Source: Acetobacter farinalis
GTDB taxonomy: Bacteria; Pseudomonadota; Alphaproteobacteria; Acetobacterales; Acetobacteraceae
Length of the DNA: 64,000 nt
NCBI RefSeq assembly: GCF_011516935.1
Contig: NZ_WOTF01000003.1
Location: 124,001 to 188,000, forward strand
Direction of reading: 5' to 3'
Both the position numbers and the translations under genes were made by a program. Below are positions 57,766-64,000 of the stretch, one piece after another (within the stretch, counting starts at the first letter, position 1; each line of letters begins with the position of its first letter). The notes beneath the pieces were generated by a model. That model was not told the origin of the DNA and ran no database searches. It was given only the letters and a program-made list of their open reading frames with translations.

Positions 57766-58956
57766 TTATGCCGGATCTACAAAGAAAGATGGCAGAATAG
57801 TGTCATCTTCCTGAAGCACTATATCAATCTGATCACATGCGGCGAGTGCTTCTGTAATGGTGACATCCATGTCCAGATAGCGATAGGTGCCCAGACGACC
57901 AAGGAATGACACCTTTTTTTCAGCTTTTGCGAGCTCGATATAGCTATCAAGCATTTTCTTTTCATTAACCAGACGGATCGGATAGTACGGGATATCCGTC
58001 TCACCCGCGAGGCGGCTATATTCACGGAAACAGACGGTTTTAGAGAACTTTTCCTGCTCCCATGGCGCAAAGTGCTTATGCTCGGAAATGCGGGTAAAAG
58101 GCACAGCTTCATCACAATAATTGATGACAGCAGTCCCCTGATGGTCGCCTTCATCAACAAACCGCTCAAAATCAAGCGTCCTGTACCCAAGGCGGCCAAG
58201 ACGGAACTGGAAGTAGCGATCTATCGGTCCGGTATAGAACACATGATCATAAGGTTCTTCCAGGCTCTCAAAAGAGCAACCCAGACGGATATCAATCCCG
58301 TCTACAGCCAGAATATTCTCTATAATGGCTGTATAGCCATCTTCCGGCATACCCTGATACGGATGATTGAAATAGTTATCATCATAATTAAATCGTAAAG
58401 GCAGCCGCTTCAGAATAGACGCGGGCAGTTCCGTGGGCTCAAGCCCCCACTGTTTACGCGTATAGCCGTAGAAAAACGCCCGATAGAGTTCAGGGCCAAT
58501 CATGCTCAGCGCCTGCTCTTCAAAAGAGCGCGCCTCTTTAATGGAGCGGTCCGCCTTGCTTTCAATAAACGCCCGCGCCTCTTTCGGCCCCATGGTGGTG
58601 CCAAAGAACTGGTTAATGGTCAGGAGGTTCACAGGCAGCGTATAGACGCGGTCGCTGGAAATTGCTTTCACCCGATTCACATAGGGCCGAAACTTTCCAA
58701 AACGCTGAACATAGTCCCAGGCTCTCTGGTCCGCCGTATGGAAAATGTGCGGGCCATATTTATGGACCATCACGCCGGTTTCTGCATCCCGTTCTGTATG
58801 ACAGTTGCCACCCATATGAGGGCGCTCATCAACAACTGTCACCTTGTGACCGCGCTCAGCCAGATGCCGGGCAATAATTGCCCCGCTAAAGCCAGCCCCC
58901 ACGACGCAGAATGATTTCAAACTCTCAACTCCTGACAGATCAACATATTGACGCAC
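57766..58956 (-). CDS. glf: UDP-galactopyranose mutase
   Basis: A flavoenzyme that converts UDP-galactopyranose to UDP-galactofuranose. The 396-residue sequence has the FAD motif VVGAGFSGAIIARHLAERGHKVTVVDERPHMGGNCH, VHKYGPHIFHT, FFYGYTRKQWGLEPTELP and VFYTGPIDRYFQFRLGRLGYR. It shows that the island makes a galactofuranose-containing glycan. A TTG at 58920 with CAGGAG eight bases upstream is a good alternative start that gives the family-usual N-terminus. It is followed after 92 bases by the GT2-GT4 gene. Confidence 0.94.
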   Translation of the reverse strand: MRQYVDLSGVESLKSFCVVGAGFSGAIIARHLAERGHKVTVVDERPHMGGNCHTERDAETGVMVHKYGPHIFHTADQRAWDYVQRFGKFRPYVNRVKAISSDRVYTLPVNLLTINQFFGTTMGPKEARAFIESKADRSIKEARSFEEQALSMIGPELYRAFFYGYTRKQWGLEPTELPASILKRLPLRFNYDDNYFNHPYQGMPEDGYTAIIENILAVDGIDIRLGCSFESLEEPYDHVFYTGPIDRYFQFRLGRLGYRTLDFERFVDEGDHQGTAVINYCDEAVPFTRISEHKHFAPWEQEKFSKTVCFREYSRLAGETDIPYYPIRLVNEKKMLDSYIELAKAEKKVSFLGRLGTYRYLDMDVTITEALAACDQIDIVLQEDDTILPSFFVDPA

Positions 58957-59156
58957 TTAAATAACGGATAGCCCCGCAACTGTCTCGCGTGCGCTCCCGC
59001 CTTTCAGCCCTACCCTTCGGCCCATGACTCGGCAAGCCGAAGGAACGAAACACCATCGCAAAGACGTGCTTACTATAATTTTTTCTGGGAGAAATTGTGT
59101 TATTTTCAGGTAGCACCACGCCGCAGGCATAGCCTGACGGCACATCTTGGTGAAGA

Positions 59157-59233
59157 TGGTGCGCCCTGCTGGATTCGAACCAGCGACCCACAGCTTAGAA
59201 GGCTGTTGCTCTATCCAACTGAGCTAAGGGCGC
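59157..59233 (-). tRNA. tRNA-Arg (anticodon TCT)
   Basis: A 77-base cloverleaf read on the minus strand. The acceptor GCGCCCT pairs with AGGGCGC, the T-arm contains GGTTCGAATCC, and the anticodon loop is CTTCTAA. The CCA end is encoded (59157-59159). Confidence 0.95.
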
Positions 59234-59270
59234 GCACTGTGCACCCCGATAATCTGAAACATCGCGGAAA

Positions 59271-59576
59271 TCAATGGGTCCAGTTTTCGACCCGGTCAAA
59301 CCAGAAATTATCAGCATAGACTTTGGGGACTTGCCGGCGCTCTGCCGGGATCTCAACCGTATAGTCAAGATTCTCGCGCTGCGCATAGGCCGCAGCCTCT
59401 TCGCAGGACGCGAAGCGCAGGCGAATTTGAGACTTGGTATCCTGGCTTCCTGTCCAGCCCATCAGCGCATCCTGATGTTTAGGAGCAGTCTGACCGTATT
59501 CAAACACCCACTCACGCGTGCCAGCCAATCCTGACTGCCCCGCAGCTTTGGGCTGCCTGTAAATCCGTGCCGGCAT
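59271..59576 (-). CDS. Complex I accessory subunit, NDUFS4-like (ETC complex I conserved region)
   Basis: A 101-residue protein of the family that includes mitochondrial NDUFS4, an accessory subunit stabilising the NADH-binding module of complex I. The family pattern is ARIYRQPKAAGQSGLAGTREWVFEY, LMGWTGSQDTKSQIRLRF and YADNFWFDRVENWTH at the C-terminus. The start at 59576 has GGAGG eight bases upstream. A longer in-frame reading would run through tRNA-Pro. The gene lies between two tRNAs on the same strand, with gaps of 22 and 37 bases. Confidence 0.9.
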   Translation of the reverse strand: MPARIYRQPKAAGQSGLAGTREWVFEYGQTAPKHQDALMGWTGSQDTKSQIRLRFASCEEAAAYAQRENLDYTVEIPAERRQVPKVYADNFWFDRVENWTH

Positions 59577-59598
59577 GCCTATGCCTCCAGATAATATA

Positions 59599-59675
59599 TG
59601 GTCGGGGCGCCCGGACTCGAACCGGGGGCCTCGTGTACCCAAAACACGCGCGCTACCAGGCTGCGCCACGCCCCG
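59599..59675 (-). tRNA. tRNA-Pro (anticodon TGG)
   Basis: A 77-base cloverleaf on the minus strand. The acceptor CGGGGCG pairs with CGCCCCG, the T-arm has GGTTCGAGTCC, and the anticodon loop is TTTTGGG. CCA is encoded (59599-59601). Confidence 0.95.
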
Positions 59676-59732
59676 AATGCAGCGGAACCTAGGCGGCATT
59701 CATAAGGCTGGCAAGCCCACTATGGTAAAAAA

Positions 59733-60218
59733 TCAGTCAGCCCCCTCCATTTTTCGGCTGGCAAGCGGGGGAACGAACAGCGGAGCGGTATCCCACGGGA
59801 ACAAAACCCAAGTATCCTGCGGCACTTCCACAACAAAATGATTGGTCAGTGCCTTCCCTGCGGGTTTGGCATACAGGCAGGCAAAATAGGCTTTGGGCAG
59901 CCTCTCCCGCACGACGCGGGCGGTCACGCCGGAATCAACCAGATCATCCACCACCAGAAAGCCCTCGCCATCACCGGCCGCATCGGGGGCTTTGATAATG
60001 GTGGGCTTGCCGCGTTCTTCCTCATCATACGTGACAACGGAAATCGTCTCGACCAGACGGCAGTTCAGTTCGCGTGCGATAATGGCCGCCGGGATCATCC
60101 CGCCGCGTGTGACGGCCACCACACCTTTGAACGGCATTCTGGGCACAAGAGCCTCAGCAAGAATGCGGGCATCCCTGTGTAACTGATCCCACGTGACAGT
60201 CGCGTAGTTTACGGCCAT
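59733..60218 (-). CDS. gpt: Xanthine phosphoribosyltransferase
   Basis: This enzyme salvages xanthine, guanine and hypoxanthine with PRPP. The 161-residue protein has VVAVTRGGMIPAAIIARELN, the PRPP-binding motif FLVVDDLVDSGVTARVVRE and the C-terminal base-binding segment WVLFPWD. Length and motifs match E. coli Gpt. It lies 57 bases upstream of tRNA-Pro on the same strand. Confidence 0.93.
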   Translation of the reverse strand: MAVNYATVTWDQLHRDARILAEALVPRMPFKGVVAVTRGGMIPAAIIARELNCRLVETISVVTYDEEERGKPTIIKAPDAAGDGEGFLVVDDLVDSGVTARVVRERLPKAYFACLYAKPAGKALTNHFVVEVPQDTWVLFPWDTAPLFVPPLASRKMEGAD

Positions 60219-60536
60219 CTGGCGCTACTTCCTCTTCAAACAGATACAGGTCAGACAGACCAGCCCGGTTCAGACCAACCCGCGCCGGACCTTGCCATGT
60301 TCTTCTGCCACCAGTCAGGGGCAGCCTGCAAATTCAGGAACCATGGCATGACCTGCGCGATTGACCGGGGGCTGAATGAGCACGGCTGCATTCGCCTTGG
60401 CAGGGAGGCGCTGGGGATCGCCTTTTCGGCACGCGGCAAGGTAAAGCCCGAACGGACATTGCCCCTCCCTCTGCCCATGACGCCGGGCCGGCACCGGCCA
60501 CGCGCAACCAGGTCCGGACGTCTGCCCGGCCTTAAA
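60219..60536. other. Intergenic region between gpt and the sugar dehydrogenase
   Basis: These 318 bases presumably hold the gpt promoter. Short reading frames in both strands have no ribosome binding site or family resemblance, including a Trp-rich 32-codon frame at 60251-60349. I see no structured RNA or clear promoter elements. Confidence 0.4.
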
Positions 60537-61646
60537 TCAGCGCGCTTTTCCGTAAGTCAGACGATAAAGCGCGCCCGAAAGATCATCACTGATCAGCACA
60601 CTGCCATCCGCCATGGGCTGCACATCCACCGGTCGCCCCCATACCCTCTGCCCCTGCCGGAATCCGCTGACCAGCACCTCCGGAGTCTGCGGTTTTCCAT
60701 CCGCTCCAAAACGCACCGCCACAACCTGATACCCAACCAGAGCGCTGCTGTTCCATGAGCCATGCTCTGCAATCATCAAAGCTCCCTGCAGGGCTTTGGG
60801 AAACTGGGAGCCACCATAAAAACGTAACCCCAGCGCCGCGACATGCGCCCCCAGCAATAAAGCAGGTGGTGTAAACTCACGGCATGACCGCTGCATTCCG
60901 AACTCAGGATCGGGCAGAGTGCCCTGATGACAGTACGGATAGCCAAACGACTCCCCGGGGTGGCTCACCCTGTTCAGTTCATCAGAGGGAAGAGTATCTC
61001 CCAGATTATCGCGCCCGTTATCCGTAAACCATAATGCCCCGGTGCCCGGCTGCCATGTGAACCCGACCGTGTTGCGTATGCCAAACGCCACATCCTGCCG
61101 GTCTGTTCCGTCAGACCGCATACTCAGCAAGCGGCCAAAATCATGCCCAACGTCACAGATATTGCACGGTGCGCCAATAGGCACATACAGCCTGCCATCC
61201 GGGCCGAACGCAATGAATTTCCATGAATGATCGCCGCCCCGATACGGGAGGGAGTCCGCAACGGTCTGGGGCGCCGGGGGCGCGTCCAGATGGTGCTCAA
61301 TATCACGTAACACCACAATCCGGCGCGGCTCGGAGACATAGAGAGCCCCCTGATGGAACGCCACACCCACCGGCATATCCAGCCCCCGAGCAAGTGTGCG
61401 CACTTTTGTGGCCCGTCCGGCCTTATCTGTGGAAACGGCGTACACCACGCCCTGCCCCATCGTGCCGACAAAAACCGTGCCCTGCGCGCCAAGGGCGATT
61501 TCTCGCGCACCCGGAACCTGATCGGAAAAAACCGCGATATGAAACCCCGCAAGCACCCGAAGCTGATCAGGCTCCGGCGCCGCCAAAGCCGACCCGCCTC
61601 CCGATGCACCGGCAAGCAGGCTGAGTGCCACGGCACAAGAGCACAA
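60537..61646 (-). CDS. PQQ-dependent sugar dehydrogenase (sorbosone/soluble GDH type), start out of frame
   Basis: A periplasmic six-bladed beta-propeller of the soluble glucose/sorbosone dehydrogenase family. Family pieces are FHIAVFSDQVPGAREIALGAQGTVFVGT, GVAFHQGALYVSEPRRI, YRGGDHSWKFIAFGPDGRLYVPIG, FGIRNTVGFTWQPGTGALWFTDNGRDNLGDTLPSDELN and IAEHGSWNS. The open frame begins only at a TTG (61646) in mid signal peptide. A strong start lies upstream: GGGGG five bases before the ATG at 61668, coding MLKRDQCLVLL. It is out of frame because of two tandem octamers (61633-61648). Three copies would give one perfect signal peptide and the full protein. It may therefore be phase-variable, a pseudogene, or affected by a sequence error. 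Confidence 0.82.
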   Translation of the reverse strand: MCSCAVALSLLAGASGGGSALAAPEPDQLRVLAGFHIAVFSDQVPGAREIALGAQGTVFVGTMGQGVVYAVSTDKAGRATKVRTLARGLDMPVGVAFHQGALYVSEPRRIVVLRDIEHHLDAPPAPQTVADSLPYRGGDHSWKFIAFGPDGRLYVPIGAPCNICDVGHDFGRLLSMRSDGTDRQDVAFGIRNTVGFTWQPGTGALWFTDNGRDNLGDTLPSDELNRVSHPGESFGYPYCHQGTLPDPEFGMQRSCREFTPPALLLGAHVAALGLRFYGGSQFPKALQGALMIAEHGSWNSSALVGYQVVAVRFGADGKPQTPEVLVSGFRQGQRVWGRPVDVQPMADGSVLISDDLSGALYRLTYGKAR

Positions 61647-61648
61647 GA
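61633..61648 (-). repeat. Tandem octamer at the start of the sugar dehydrogenase gene
   Basis: Two perfect adjacent copies of TCTTGTGC (minus-strand reading; 61641-61648 then 61633-61640) fall within the signal-peptide codons. One copy changes the frame by eight bases. With two copies the upstream ATG is out of frame, and with three it would be in frame. Confidence 0.9.
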
Positions 61649-61668
61649 CACTGGTCCCTTTTCAGCAT

Positions 61669-61883
61669 GGCACCCCCTTTTTCCTTCAATAAAGACCGCC
61701 GCGTTATTCTGACACAAACATTACTCTTCGCACTTTACAAAATAAATACATCAGACTTTCCAGTGTAGAACGCGCATCTGCACACCCTCACATGGTCTGG
61801 ATGCCTGCACTTGAGAGTTGCCCACAGCATCAGAGTGGCCCATAAAGATAGAATAGGGAGGGTTTTACTGACACTCCTTCATA
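61669..61883. other. Divergent promoter region, sugar dehydrogenase / yfdX
   Basis: About 215 bases lie between the predicted ATG of the dehydrogenase and the YfdX gene, AT-rich around 61730-61770. No ORF or RNA gene is supported. Promoters for both directions are expected here. Confidence 0.4.
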
Positions 61884-62600
61884 ATGAACAAACGGACATT
61901 TACAATGCGCATGAAAACTTCTCTGGCCGTTCTGGCCTTTCTGACCGCAGCACCGGTTGTCGCTCACGCCGATTCCGTTCACACCAAGTGGGAAAAGTTC
62001 AAGGCAGGCCACGCCTTCCGCCAGCTGTCCGCCGATGGCGAACGCGCCATGGCAGATATCGCCAAAGCGCGTGAAACGCTTGCCTCCGGCAAGACCGATG
62101 CAGCCATTCCTGCCCTGTACGATGCCAAAAAACGCCTGACAGCCGCCGACAAGGCCGGGAAGAAATTTGATGCGGCGGAAAGCCAGCTTCAGCCCGCCCC
62201 GCAGCATCCGGCCTCTCCCTCCCATACGCCCGTAACCACGCCGACCACGTGGATTCCTGTGGGTGGTGAATTTATTGCCTCTGAAACTCTGGCTCCGGAA
62301 AAGAAGGCCGCCATTGCCACAGCAAACGGCCAGCTTAAAACCGGACAGCCCGATCAGGCCGCCCAGACCATGGAAGTTGTCGGTGAAGACGCTGATTTCA
62401 TTGTCGCCCTCGCCCCGCTGGCCCAGACACAGGGCGCGCTGAACCGCGCAACAGTCTTCGCGGAAGGCAAGCACGCGCCGGAAGCCGTCGCAGCGCTTGA
62501 CGAGATCCTCAATGGTCTTGTCTTCGTCTCAGAAGGGTTCATCGCTACAGCCATCCCCGACCACGGGCACGGCAAGACTCCCGCAAAATCCAAGAACTAA
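61884..62600 (+). CDS. YfdX family exported protein
   Basis: A 238-residue precursor. A signal peptide (MKTSLAVLAFLTAAPVVAHA) is preceded by up to eight extra residues, and starts at 61902 or 61908 are also possible. The mature protein matches the YfdX pattern: two helical halves with DIAKARETLASGKTDAAIPALYDAKKRLTAADKA and IATANGQLKTGQPDQAAQTMEVVGEDADFIVALAPLAQT, ending EILNGLVFVSEGF. E. coli YfdX is an acid-stress protein under EvgA control with periplasmic chaperone-like behaviour. A role in acid tolerance would suit an acetic acid bacterium but is inference. The C-terminus is His/Lys-rich. Confidence 0.85.
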   Translation: MNKRTFTMRMKTSLAVLAFLTAAPVVAHADSVHTKWEKFKAGHAFRQLSADGERAMADIAKARETLASGKTDAAIPALYDAKKRLTAADKAGKKFDAAESQLQPAPQHPASPSHTPVTTPTTWIPVGGEFIASETLAPEKKAAIATANGQLKTGQPDQAAQTMEVVGEDADFIVALAPLAQTQGALNRATVFAEGKHAPEAVAALDEILNGLVFVSEGFIATAIPDHGHGKTPAKSKN

Positions 62601-62616
62601 GCATTTTGGTGGTCCA

Positions 62617-62641
62617 GCGGCGGGGCATGTCCCCCCGCCGC
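62617..62641 (+). terminator. GC-rich hairpin after yfdX
   Basis: GCGGCGGGG (62617-62625) pairs with CCCCGCCGC (62633-62641), 17 bases after the YfdX stop codon. No T-run follows, so termination would be weak or assisted by Rho. Confidence 0.35.
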
Positions 62642-62694
62642 CGGGCCTGCCATGATGCTGGTCTGGAGTTCAGGCACTCCGCTCTTTTGCCTGA

Positions 62695-63666
62695 TCAATC
62701 AATTCTTTTCATTTCAGGCCCCGCAGGCCGCGCAAGAAGCTGCTCAACCAGATCCTGCAAAGGCACACGGCCTGTCACGATAGCCGCCACGGCATCCATC
62801 ACGGGCACACTCACCTGATGGCGGCAGGCCAGTCTGGCAAGCGCCTGCGCTGTTACAACCCCTTCCGCAACACCGCCCGCTATACGCTCGGCCTCCTGTG
62901 GGGAGAGCCCTTGCCCCAGCGCATGGCCCACGCGAAAATTGCGGGATGACGTGCCCGTACATGTCAGGAGCAGGTCTCCCATACCGGACAGGCCGGAAAT
63001 GGTGGCGGCATTGCCCCCCAGCACCTGCGCCAGACGGCTGATTTCTGCCAGCCCACGCGTTACAAGGGCGGCGCGTGCATTCTCGCCAAGCCCCGCCCCG
63101 ATCGTCACACCTGCCGCAATGGCGATAACATTTTTGGCCGCCCCGCCAAGCTGCACGCCGATGGTATCGGTGCTGTCATACAACCGGAAAGCGGGCGTTC
63201 CGAGACCATCCGCCAGAGCGCGTGCAAGCCCGCCTTCTCTGGCGGCAAGCACAGCCGCAGCAGGCAGACCCTCAGCAATTTCATGTGCAAAATTGGGGCC
63301 GGAGAGCACGGCTCCGGCATGGCCGGGCTTTACGCGCTCAAGACTATCAAGCGGAAAATGCAGGTTTTCCGGCTCAACGCCTTTGCAGCACAAAATAATC
63401 GGGGACTGTGTGTCCAGCTGTGCCAGTATGCCGGGCAGATGCTGCATGGGCACGGCCACAAGCGTCATATCCGCCTGCACAGTCAGCGCATCCGTCACGG
63501 TTATAGTCTCAGGAAGAGGATAGGCGCTCAGCCGCGGCATGGCCCCGCTGGCAAGGCGCGCGGCAGGAGTCCGCGCCCAGAGATGAACAGCCGCCCCGGT
63601 TCTGGCCGCATGGAGAGCCAGTGCCGTACCCCAGGCCCCGGCCCCGATCACCGCAATGCGTTTCAT
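62695..63666 (-). CDS. gpsA: Glycerol-3-phosphate dehydrogenase [NAD(P)+]
   Basis: This enzyme reduces dihydroxyacetone phosphate to sn-glycerol-3-phosphate for phospholipid synthesis. The 323-residue protein has the dinucleotide motif IAVIGAGAWGTALALHAA, LVAVPMQHLPGIL, ILCCKGVE, LSGPNFAHEIAEGLPAA, the catalytic-Lys region GGAAKNVIAIAAGVTIGAGLGENARAALVTRGLAEI and GLSGMGDLLLTCTG. Start and length are normal. Confidence 0.95.
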   Translation of the reverse strand: MKRIAVIGAGAWGTALALHAARTGAAVHLWARTPAARLASGAMPRLSAYPLPETITVTDALTVQADMTLVAVPMQHLPGILAQLDTQSPIILCCKGVEPENLHFPLDSLERVKPGHAGAVLSGPNFAHEIAEGLPAAAVLAAREGGLARALADGLGTPAFRLYDSTDTIGVQLGGAAKNVIAIAAGVTIGAGLGENARAALVTRGLAEISRLAQVLGGNAATISGLSGMGDLLLTCTGTSSRNFRVGHALGQGLSPQEAERIAGGVAEGVVTAQALARLACRHQVSVPVMDAVAAIVTGRVPLQDLVEQLLARPAGPEMKRID

Positions 63667-63837
63667 GTCAGGACCACCTCCAGCAGAACAAGCATCATGC
63701 CCATCTCACCAGACAGGTGATGAGCCTTCCTTGAAAGGCTTTAAAGAATTCTACGGAATTATGCCACGGAAGACCACGAGGCAGGGAAAGCCACTTTCCG
63801 GAGAATACTGAGAATTTCAGGGATTTTCTTTATCTGA

Positions 63838-63927
63838 TGGCGGAAGGGGTGGGATTCGAACCCACGGTACGGTTACCCGCACGCCAGTTTTCAAGACTGG
63901 AGCCTTCAACCACTCGGCCACCCTTCC
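63838..63927 (-). tRNA. tRNA-Ser (anticodon TGA)
   Basis: A 90-base class-II tRNA on the minus strand. The acceptor GGAAGGG pairs with CCCTTCC, the anticodon loop is TCTTGAAAA, the variable arm is long (GCGTGCGGGTAACCGTACC region), and the T-arm is GGTTCGAATCC. CCA is encoded (63838-63840). Confidence 0.96.
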
Positions 63928-64000
63928 TGCACCAGAATGAGTGCCTTATAAACACGGTCGTGCTGGCTGTCCAGCGGGTGAAAAAGCCTTTTGTCTTTCC

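Noticed and set aside
60251-60349. 32-codon Trp-rich frame upstream of gpt, considered as a leader peptide
   Set aside because: It has five Trp codons but no credible ribosome binding site, no terminator/antiterminator pair after it, and gpt has no known tryptophan control.

Overview
The window comes from an acetic acid bacterium (Acetobacteraceae, Alphaproteobacteria). Supporting signs are the alphaproteobacterial dusB(nifR3)-ntrB-ntrC-ntrY-ntrX-hfq-hflX block, a fused ispDF, a plant-type glutamate-cysteine ligase, an ATP12-type F1-ATPase chaperone, complex I accessory homologues of mitochondrial type, a PQQ-type sugar dehydrogenase, a GntP gluconate permease and a Hint-domain surface protein. 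Base composition looks moderately GC-rich by eye. I cannot fix the genus from sequence alone. Most of the window is ordinary, densely packed chromosome. I see no rRNA, transposase, integrase, phage gene or CRISPR array.

Layout. 1-9.9 kb (minus strand): 5' part of ffh, an LTXXQ periplasmic protein, an ATP12 chaperone, an AsmA protein, an RluA-type pseudouridine synthase, rarA, lolA, a ferritin-VIT1 iron protein (mbfA) and ubiA. 10.1-15.6 kb: rsmE and gshA (plus), an MFS exporter (minus), a GntP permease (plus). 15.7-19.9 kb (minus): the envelope/ribosome cluster yfgM-like, bamB, der, plus a small secreted protein. 20.0-25.1 kb (plus): a tightly overlapping run of GT9, GT4, AsnB-type amidotransferase, ygfZ and hisI. 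25.2-30 kb: lpxB, a SulP transporter, msrPQ. 30-32 kb: a Hint-domain protein. 32.2-39.6 kb: a beta-hydroxyacid dehydrogenase, an NDUFAF6-like protein, sodB, clpB, a Nudix hydrolase and an arginase-family enzyme. 39.7-51.4 kb (minus): hflX, hfq, ntrXY, ntrCB, dusB, an 8-oxoguanine deaminase-like amidohydrolase and ispDF. 51.7-59 kb: an AT-richer glycan island with two two-domain glycosyltransferases, a pyruvyltransferase with a long coiled-coil tail, and glf. 59.1-64 kb: tRNA-Arg, a complex I NDUFS4-like subunit, tRNA-Pro, gpt, a PQQ-type sugar dehydrogenase whose start is out of frame, a YfdX protein, gpsA and tRNA-Ser.

How the genes work together. Several sets build the envelope: LolA, BamB, AsmA, LpxB, the GT9/GT4/amidotransferase set and the glf island. 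A second theme is respiratory assembly: ATP12, UbiA, an NDUFAF6-like protein and an NDUFS4-like protein. A third is stress response: SodB and ClpB, which both have heat-shock-like promoters, plus MsrPQ and the iron protein. The Ntr block is nitrogen control.

The observations most worth a second look are these. A tandem octamer puts the natural ATG and signal peptide of the sugar dehydrogenase out of frame, and a third copy would restore it. Both NtrC and NtrX lack a recognisable GAFTGA sigma-54 loop. The pyruvyltransferase carries a coiled-coil tail. A complex I subunit gene is packed between two tRNAs. The Hint protein looks compositionally chimeric.
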